Under the pieces are notes generated by a model. The model searched no databases and was not told the origin of the DNA. It saw nothing but the letters and a program-made list of their open reading frames with translations. From Mycoplasmopsis sturni DSM 22021 (GTDB lineage: Bacteria > Bacillota_I > Bacilli_A > Mycoplasmatales > Metamycoplasmataceae), in contig NZ_KL370785.1 of assembly GCF_000701485.1 (NCBI RefSeq), positions 250,957 to 314,956 of the forward strand: a DNA stretch of 64,000 bases. Direction: 5' to 3'. Positions 55,300-64,000 of the stretch are shown here, piece by piece (the stretch's first letter is position 1; each line of letters begins with the position of its first letter). A program made the translations under genes and the position numbers.

Positions 55300-56366
55300 T
55301 ATTTACCTCTTCTACGGATTCTTGGGTCGATTGCTTCATAAAGAATGTCCCGTGTTGCGTATGATAATATAGTTAAAATTGCAAAAATGATAATTAAGAA
55401 CAAGATAACGTTATAGTCTTTGGTTTGAATTGCTTGAAGCAAGGTTGCTCCAGATCCAGAAATAAAGAAGATTTGTTCGATAAAGATACTTCCTAAGAAC
55501 GAACTAAAGATAACAGCTGGAAAGAATGTAGCAATTGGGAAAAGCGAAGGTTTAAGTGCGTGTTTTCAAACAAAACGGTTTTTTGACACCCCTTTAAGAT
55601 AAGCGAATTTAGCATGCACTGAATTAAGCTCACGGTTAAGTTCTGTTCTAATATATTTAACATAAACAATAATACTTCCAAGCGAAAGCGCAAGTCCAGG
55701 CAAAATATATGTTAATAAATTTTTAGAGTCAAAAATATATGGTAAGTTGATTAAACGCCCTAAAAATACAAGGACAAGGGCAAAGATAATTGAAGGAACT
55801 GATGAGAAAATTGAAATAATCACCGTTGAAGCATTATCAATAAATTTTCCCGGGTTTTTTCCAACTCAAATTCCAAGTGGGATTCCGATTACAACGGTTA
55901 AAACAACACTAAAGATCCCAACATAAAATGAATTTAAGAAACGGTATCCAATTCAATCTGAGATTGCTTTCCCAGGGAAAAGCGATAACGAAACTCCGAA
56001 GTTAAAGTGGAATAATCCCACTAAATATCTTCCGAATCTTTCTAAAATTGGTAAGTTTAAACCGTATTTTTCTTCAATGGCTTTTCTTGCGGCCTCATCA
56101 AGTCCTGCAGTAATTGAGTTTGAACCAGGTACGGCATTAATTAAGAAGAAAGTAATAGCAATAACTAAAAATCCAATTACAAAAAACTCAAAGAAAATTT
56201 TAAATAATTTTCAAAAAGCTCTAATTACCGGTGAATCTACAGCAGTAAGTTTTTGAAAGAATTTCAGTTCGGTTAATCTTTTATTTGAAAAAGATACAAC
56301 ATTTCCTTGGTTAAGGTTATACAGCCTATCTCTACCTGAGTCACTAACATTAACTGTTTGTTTCAT
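55299..56366 (-). CDS. oppB: Oligopeptide ABC transporter permease OppB
   Basis: 355 aa. Six helices with the large extracytoplasmic loop after helix 1 (KYGLNLPILERFGRYL, FNFGVSL) and the EAA loop AYLKGVSKNRFVWKHALKPS. The ATG follows the oppA stop without a gap (TAGATG), and a GGAGGAT Shine-Dalgarno lies in the last oppA codons. Its stop overlaps oppC. Confidence 0.95.
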
Positions 56367-59300
56367 CTATCCTCCTATCTTTTTAGGTAACCCTGGTCTT
56401 GGTGGGTTAGTAATGTCATATGCATATTGAAGTGAGAATGTAAATAAACTCTCAACTCCACCAATTTTGGTAATTTCTCAGTTGGTATCAACTTCCATAA
56501 GCGGAACTAGTGGAGAACCATCACGAACAACTTTTTCAAGTAAAGCAATCATTTGGTAAATTTGATCGGTGTTGTTTCAACCTTGAGCAAATTCACTGTC
56601 TGTAAAGTTTCCAGTAAAGAATGCATTTAATCTATCTGTATATTCAGTAATGGTTTCTGAAGAAGATTCCTTAGTTGATTCATTGAATTTAAATTTGTAG
56701 TTTTTAAATGATAATTCTACAAATTTTCTTCAGTGCATAAGTTCACGCATTTTGTAATCAAGTAAGTATGAAGTTCTAACTTCATTATCATTATTTGCTA
56801 AAAGAGCATCATCTTCAATAGCTCTCATTTGGTTAACGTCTTTAAGGGCATTAATGTTTTCAATAAATTTTGTTTTTTGATCTTCACTAAGGTTTTTTAA
56901 TTGAGAAATAACTGTAGTAAAGTAATTTCTAGCATCATCAATATCAGGATAAGGTGGAATGAATCCTCGTAATCTTGAAATAGTTTGGTAATTTGCTAGA
57001 GCAATTTTATCAGCAAAAGTAAATTGCACTTCTTTTTGAGCAAATGGATCAATTCATTTACTTTCAGGTGTTAAAGTTACACTAATTTCTTGTTCTTGTT
57101 GGTTTGAATTTACTACTTTGTCAGTTCAACTTAAGGTATTTATTTCACTAAGACTTGGATCGTTAAATGGTGTTAAACTTCAGTAGTAGAACAAGTAAAT
57201 ATCAGCTAACTTAGCTTCTCTTTGAGTAAGCAAGTTAGGAATACTCATGTTTTCACCAAGAGTTTTAATATAGCTAATCGCTGCATACTCTAATAAAGTT
57301 GAAGCGAATTCTTGATTTTGAGCTAACTCTTTTTCAAGTTCACTATTAGTTAATTTTTCTTTTAATAAAGCAGTAAAGTTTTTAAGCTGTCCTATTACAA
57401 ATTCTGCAACAGTAGAAGGTGTATTAATTTCACTTACTACAAGAGGCCCTTTGTCTTGTTTAGTTTTAAAGACATCATTTTCTTTTAATATTTGCCCAGC
57501 TAAATCAGTATATTTTTTAAGCATTGCTGAAGCACTTTGTTGTTTCATGGTTGGTAAAAGTAAGTTAGTAATATATTTAGAATAAACTCATGAACCAACT
57601 GGATTATTTTTAAATCCAATACTTTTTTGACTAAGAGCATTAAGTTCATCGGTATTAAAGAATACAGCCACATAATCTTGAGCAGAGTTTCCACCTAATT
57701 TATCATAGTTTTGATAAATAATGTCATATTTACCTTGTTCAATAAATGAAGCGAAGGTATTTTCAGGTAAACTCTTGATTTCAACATTAACAAAGTCCTT
57801 TGAAATAGTCTGAAGAGTATTTTGTAAATATTGACCTGCTTTTCTTTGTTCATCAGTTGAGTTATTTAAGAATTTTAAAGTTATATTTTTAAGGTTTGGA
57901 TATTTTGCTTTAAAACGATTTAAATAAAATTCAGCAGTTTTTGGAGCATAAAGTTGGTCATCACGTTGTGTTTTTTCAAATTGATATGATTTTGAAAGGT
58001 GAACTGAGTAATCATAGTTTTGTAATGGGTATAAAATACCATTTTTAGCTTCCACTTCTTGGCCATCAAAAAACATTTCTATGTTTACCCCTGTTGGGTT
58101 TTTATATTGACCAAAAGCGGTTCATGTATTAACAGGGAATGAGAAATCTCATCCTACAATTCTTAATAAAGCATCACGGTTAACTGAGTAATAAATGAAG
58201 TTTCTTAAATCTTCATCTTGTAGGTATCCGCTTCCATTACTTTGATCATCTAAGTTAAAACCAAAAGCAATAGTTCCGTATCCATTATTTTTATGAAGAT
58301 ATTTCTTCAACTCTTTATCTGATCAGTATTTTAAGATTCTATTTGCTGGAATATATGTTTGTGAAATATATCCATCTTCAAAGAAAGTAGCATTAATTGT
58401 TTTATCAGTTGAGAAAAGAATTTTGATTTTATTTGAAATGGTATTAGCCGCATCAAAGTAGTCTTCATTTTTAGTCAAAGTAATGAATCCTTGTGGACCA
58501 AGCACAACATCTTCCTGAGGATTTTCAATTTTGAAAGGTCCAGTAGTTAAAAATAATTTTGCATCATTTCCGTAAGTATCAATTCCTTGCGCTACTGTTT
58601 CAACATATTTTCTATTAATTGGATATAAATTATTAACAACACGGAACATTAAATAACTAATATCAGGTGTTTTGTTTTCATCAAAAATAATGCTAAAGCT
58701 ATTTTCGTTTTGCGCTAAAGTAGGGATTTTTGATTGATAAGTTTTTTCATCTACTTTTTGATATGGGTTAGCATAAATGTTTTGAATAAAGTATAAGTTC
58801 GTATTTAAAGCAACTTGTTTTTTGTAATCTTTCAATTCATTAGCAGACATTTTTGAAGTATCTGCATTTAATAAAGCATTTAATTTCGAAATAACTTTAG
58901 GGTCAGTATAAACACGTCCATTAACTACTTCTGTTACATATTTAGCAGGTTGTTCATTTGGATCTTTTTGTTCTTGAGCACGTTGCTTTTCTTTTTCTTC
59001 GCGTTCTTTTTCTTCTTGTGATTTGTTTGCTTCAATTTCATCTAAAGTAGATTGTTTGGTTTCCCTAAAAGTTTGACCTGTAATGTTTTCTTCATTTAAA
59101 GCAATTTTAAAGTTTGGATGTTGTTTTTTATATTCCATTAACTCTTCATTAGAGTGATCTAATGTGAGTTGTCCTGTATAGAACCCAAAAGATAAGGCTG
59201 CTTTTTTAATTCTGTCAACTTCTTCTTGATCTTTATATCCGATAATTTTTTCATTTTTATCATCATAAATTGGGAATTGTGGGGTTCATGGTTCAAAGAA

Positions 59301-60068
59301 TGGATCTTGAATTCAACTACCATCTAAAAGCTGCACGTAATTGTGTCTTCCTCATGGATTTTTGTATGCAATGTTGTATTTAGCAACATAGTCTTTTTGG
59401 GCATTAACAAATTCAGCTGAACCGGCAATCCCTCATTTTAAGATCTCATCAAGTTTTTGAGATCCTGTATTAATATCCAAAATATATTCTAAGTAATCAC
59501 GAATATCTTGTGCAGTAATTGAATCCCCATTTGATCAAACATTATTTCTACCAGAGTTTAATTTTCCGGTAAATGCAGAAATATTATTAGCGTTTTTAGG
59601 GTTAGCAAAAAAGAACATAGATGCTTGAGCAGCCCCTCCGGTTCCACTTGGAATCCCAAGACCACCAAGCAACCCTCAATTATCCACGGTATAGAAACTT
59701 CCATCAATACCATAACTACCGGTTTCTAATGTTTTAGATGCTGATAATCCATTGTAGACTAAATCAAAATTTGATGAAACAACATTACCGTTACTTACCA
59801 CAGCTAATCTAAAAGAGCTTGTAGGAATTAAAGTTTTAAGGTTAGATGATGGTCCACTTTTAGTATAACCAACCACAAGTGATGGTAAAACTCTGTCAAC
59901 AGATTTATATTTAACATAGTTTAAGTTATTAATTGGATCAGTTGCCAAACCAAAATCATAGTTTTTGACATTTTCTTCTTGAACACAACTAAGCGCAGCT
60001 AGCGAAAGTGCTGGTGTTAACAAAGCACCAGAAAACAATAATTTTTTAGCTAGTTTTAATTTTTTCAC
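56367..60068 (-). CDS. oppA: Oligopeptide-binding lipoprotein OppA
   Basis: 1233 aa, about twice the length of a Gram-positive OppA, as for other mycoplasma OppA proteins. It starts with GTG at 60068, seven bases after a strong AAAGGAGGT. Signal peptide and lipobox AALSC (Cys28), then family-5 solute-binding features: NNVWSNGDSITAQDIRDYL and a TGPFKIENP strand. A Glu/Lys/Gln-rich insert lies near residues 340-390. It captures peptides outside the cell for OppBCDF. I see no clear Walker A motif, so I do not extend the ecto-ATPase activity known for M. hominis OppA to this protein. Confidence 0.94.
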
Positions 60069-60082
60069 ACTGACCTCCTTTA

Positions 60083-63000
60083 TTAGTTATTAACGTTGAA
60101 TTGGTTTTGAATTTCGATTGTAGCTTTATTTTCTTTAACTACAAGTTCGTTGTTTTCGTATTCTGAATATTCTCTTGTAACTTTAATTGGTGCTTGAGAA
60201 TTTTCTTTTCCGTTTTCTGAAATTGATGAAACTGGACCTAAATTAAATAAGGAAACATCTTTATCTGATACTTCTTTTTTGTAATATGTATGTCCATCGT
60301 TTTGAGCTTTTGTTTTTTCTTCATCAACAACAATTTTTTGTTCTTTTGTAAGAATGATATTTCCATCTTCATCAGCAAAATCAATTGTGTACTTATGTCC
60401 TGGTTTAAGAAGTGCATCACGATATTTACCCATTAATGCATAATCACTAATTCATGATGTATATCCTTCATCCTCAACAAAGTGTTTCGAGTTTCCGTCT
60501 TTTTGATCGGTTAAGTAGAAAATATTGTTATTTCATTTTAAGAATGAATTTAATTCGGTTTTGAGTGCATTAATTTCATCACTTAACACTTTTGATTCTT
60601 TATTGTATTCATTTTGAGAGATTTGAGAATTTGATAATTGATTATTTAAGTTAGCAATTTGTTTTTGTTTTTCAGCAATAAGTGCACGTTTGTTAACAAA
60701 TTCTAAAATGTTATCTTGAATTCTAACAGGTAATTCGTATTTTTCGCTTTTATCGTTAACATCAGTAAAGACAAGTTTTTTAATTTTACTTGCAAATTCT
60801 ACTGGCACAAATCCATAAAGCGCAACAGCATCAAGTTCTTTATTTCTAAAGACTCCAGAAAGTGTACGACTACCAACTCCATAGTTTTTAAGTTGTGAAA
60901 TAAAGAATGCTTTTGGTCTTGAAGTAACTTTTTCACCATTAAAATCTACTGTTCTAATTTGTTTATCTTCTAATTCTAATCCAGTTGTAGAATCATAAAG
61001 TTGCATTCCTATTTCTTCTTTTTGTCATCTGTCTTTGAAATATCCATTATTTTGAGTGTTGAATTTTCCAAAGTATGAAGATTCTAAAGTAATTCTAGGA
61101 GATGAAAAATTATTAGAATCAAAGGCCAAGATTTGTGAGTCAAGAGCTTTTTGATAATCATTAGCTTGGTTAACCATTTCTAATTTAAGTTCAGCTTCTA
61201 GTGAGCTAATTTTAGCTTCGTAAAAATCAGATGTGAAATTTGAATTTTGTTCTTTTAAAATTTTGTATTCAGAATTTCATTTTGATAATTGCTCTTGAAG
61301 ATTTTGAATTTTTTGATCATATTTATTAAATACTTCTAATCTTGCTTGATCAAGTTTTGTTCCATTTGCTGGTAATAAAAAGACTTTTTCAGCATTATTA
61401 ATAATGGTTTCTTTTGAAGTTAAACGATCATTTCACACTTGCAATGCAGTAGCATCAACAATAAAGTTAAGTCCTGTATTGGTTTCATTAACATTTGTTA
61501 AGTATTTTGGAAGGTTTCCAAAATCTTGTTTACCAGTTACATATGTTGCTTGAACAAAATCTCTAGTGAGTGTTTCTGGTAAGCTGTAAATGTAGTCTGT
61601 AAATTTATCTCCAAGTAAACTTTCTGTTTTTGTTTTAAAGTAATTATTTGCATCAGCTGAAGGTTCACCATCTGTGAAGACATCTCTTACAATAGTCTCT
61701 AATTGAAGTGGATTTTGTCATGAATAAACACGATAATGATATCCTAATAAACCATTGTAAATATCAAATAAACTCAAGTTATCTTTGGCTTTTTGAGCCA
61801 TTTCAACTCTAACTTTATTAACTTCCCCTGTGCTTTCTGATGTTTTTTCGTCAGGATATTGTGTTTGAGCTAAATCATCAATGCTTTTTTCAATAATCTT
61901 TTTAAATTGTTCAACTGTAAAGTTTCTTTGGGTTTTTCTGAATTTTTCATCGAAAATAAAACTGTTTGATATAGGTTTATTTTCTTGTAAGATTCCGTAT
62001 TTATCACTAAATATTGCTTCTGATTTATTTAATTCATTTGCTTTGAAATCTTTTACAAACATGAACAATGGCGAAAGTCTAAATCTTCTCATTACCTCAT
62101 TAGCAAGAGATTGTTCATCTTTAATAAGATCAACTAAATCAATGTTATCTTTTTCGTTTTCTTCAAGAGAAGCTTTAAATTTATCTAAGTTAAATTTAGT
62201 TTTAACATATTCAATATCTCAATTAAATAAAACATTGTTTTCTTGAATAACTTTTGTAGCTTTTGTAAAATCAATTGAAGCATAATCTACAAACTCATTT
62301 AAGCTATTAAAGGCAGGACCAGATTTAGTGATATCTTTATAGGTCATATCTTGTACTACATCATCTTTAAAAGCACCATATAGTTGGTTAGTTGCCTTAT
62401 TATCAATTGATGAAGAGAAGAAGTTATATCCTATTCATTTAGGGCTAGTATCTTCGTTTAAATTTCCAGTAAATGCTCTAAATGATGATAAGGCTTCTTT
62501 GTTTTTATCACCAACAAAAATCGAAGTTGAAGCAGATGAATAATCTGGTTGATTTGAATTTAGATTTACATTTCTACCTGTTCCAGTAGCAAACCCACTA
62601 GCTTGCATAATTAAAGTTGGAAGATCTTGAGGAACACCAGGTGTTAAATTATTATTAGTTCCTACATTTGGTAAAAGATCACTTAGATCAAAACCAACTC
62701 TACCAAAGATTTGGTCATTTTTAACAAATGGAGATGTTGAAATTGTTGGAGCAAAGTAACTTGATAATTCTTGTGCTTGTTGATCTGAAGAAATAAATGT
62801 AAAAAGTGTACCAACGTTATAGAATGTTCCAATTCCACCTGTAAATCCATTTCCTTTTGCACTACCTCCAAAAGAAGAAACAAGTAATTGGTTCAAGCCT
62901 CTAAAAAGATTGTTATCATTTTGTGTTACATATCTTACTGAATATTTTCTTCCTGGTTCATACTGTTGTCCTGATTGACCTGCTGAATAACCGTTTTTAG

Positions 63001-64000
63001 TAGGATCAAGCGCATCTTCAGCTTTTTTATTTGCCAATCCATCAAAGAATAAACTTGGTGTTCCTGATATTGTTTCAGGACTGATTGATTCTGCAAGAAT
63101 TTTCTTATCTCCATCGATACTACTTTGGCCGTTATTTCAACCTGATTCATAGTAATGAGTGTTAAATAATCTAAAGATATTGTTTGTAATTTCAGTTACT
63201 TGGTTATTTAAATAAGTTAAATCGCTTCCTGTAATTGGTTTGTTAAGTTCTAAATCAATAACAGGTGTTCCATCAGCCTTAAACATTAAATGTTTTGTAA
63301 TAGTAAGGGCTTTTTTATCTTTATCTCAAGTATATTCAAATAATTTAACTGTTCTTTGTAAATCACTATTTTGTCCAGTGTCTCCAAAGTAATTATCTAG
63401 TTGTATAGGATTTCCTAAACCATCTTTAAATTCTTGAATAAGTTTTTCAGCAGTAATATCTTTATATTCTTGAACAGTTTTACCATCTTTGGTTTGAACA
63501 GTTTGAAGAACTTTTCCTTCACCAGTAATAAATGGGTTTAAAGTTCCAGAAGGTGTATCGAATGAGTTAGCAATAAATAAATCACCAAGACGGACTTTTC
63601 TAAGTCTTGCCGCTTCTTCCATTCCGTCAAAATCTTGAATAAATCTACGCTTTTTGTTTTTAAGTGTGTAGAAAATATCTTTTGATTTTGAACCTCAAAT
63701 TTCATCATAAGTTTCTCAACCTAAATCTACTAAGTTTGAATCATTAAGATCTTTATTTTCGTAGTATCCAAATTGAATAAATGTTCCACGATCAGAAGGA
63801 TTTCCAAGGGCATCAACTCTTCTTGCTTTAAGATTGGTTCTTGCTTCAAGGTAGTTATTTAAAGCTGTAAATGAATAATATGAACTATCAATAACCCCTG
63901 AACGCACGTTAATTCCACCAACAAGAACAGCGCTATCTTTATCATCAAGAGCTTGCCCTTTTTCAAGAGTATAGTGGTGTCCATATTCGTGAGCACCAAC
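60083..64000 (-). CDS. Large surface protein with HEYGHH zinc-protease motif (5' end outside window)
   Basis: At least 1306 codons; the start lies beyond 64000. The first visible residues hold AHEYGHHYTLEKG (63966-63998), an HExxH zincin motif with an extra His, and about 45 residues later NNYLEARTN, where Glu could be the third zinc ligand. The rest is a long, mostly extracellular-looking sequence with Gly/Ser/Asn-rich loops (about 62500-62950) and a coiled coil near 60560-60720. It may belong to the mycoplasma PDxFFG-protein group, from memory and unverified. It ends 14 bases before oppA in the same direction, so it is probably the first gene of, or joined to, the opp operon. Confidence 0.8.

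Noticed and set aside
56367-60068. Ecto-ATPase function of OppA as in M. hominis P100
   Set aside because: I found no clear GxxxxGK(S/T) motif in the translation.
61881-62246. 121-codon plus-strand frame inside the HEYGHH protein gene
   Set aside because: Shadow frame opposite a continuous coding sequence; no ribosome-binding site.

Overview
The window is AT-rich mollicute DNA that reads TGA as tryptophan: almost every long gene holds internal in-frame TGA codons at conserved Trp positions. Gene content suggests a hominis-group Mycoplasma (Mycoplasmopsis-like): phosphoketolase, a decayed arginine deiminase cluster, an NAD-dependent ligase, large surface lipoproteins and an Opp importer with very large OppA. 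I cannot name the species. There is no rRNA, CRISPR array, insertion sequence or prophage gene.

Layout. 1-8.4 kb: one giant surface protein (about 2757 aa) with an N-terminal membrane anchor, about 18 repeated modules of about 100 aa, and a C-terminal PI-PLC-type phosphodiesterase domain. 8.4-12.2 kb: a heterodimeric ABC exporter pair (minus). 12.3-13.0 kb: tRNA-Leu, tRNA-Lys and a small tail-anchored protein. 13.1-15.5 kb: phosphoketolase (minus). 15.7-22.0 kb: a BMP-lipoprotein/nucleoside-type ABC importer operon (minus) whose ATPase carries a multi-helix membrane segment inserted in its second nucleotide-binding domain. 22.1-28.4 kb: rarA-pheS-ung-pheT-glyA (minus). 28.6-32.4 kb: TsaC-like protein, cardiolipin synthase (minus), a divergent SSB-like protein, then rpsF-ssb-rpsR. 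32.4-35.2 kb: unknown membrane proteins and asnA (minus). 35.4-36.5 kb: a probable small RNA or attenuated leader and a LacI-family regulator. 36.5-37.7 kb: a YwaF-like membrane protein and a 40-aa basic protein (minus). 37.8-39.2 kb: ffh. 39.2-40.9 kb: argS (minus). 41.0-44.1 kb: wreckage of an arginine deiminase operon. 44.2-47.9 kb: tuf, a His-rich lipoprotein and a trigger-factor-like protein (minus). 48.0-50.2 kb: ligA. 50.2-64.0 kb: an operon read right to left, with a large HEYGHH-motif surface protein (5' end beyond the window), oppA, oppB, oppC, oppD, oppF and a terminal lipoprotein.

How it fits together. The cell makes acetyl phosphate by phosphoketolase, while the arginine route is broken in this locus. 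It imports nucleosides or related solutes and peptides by ABC systems. The likely protease gene directly ahead of oppA suggests a degrade-then-import peptide route. Genes are tightly packed, with TAATG, TAGATG and 8-nt overlaps pointing to translational coupling. Many transcripts starting at isolated plus-strand genes appear leaderless (a TATAAT-like box 6-8 nt before ATG and no Shine-Dalgarno sequence), while genes inside operons carry AAGGAG-type sites.
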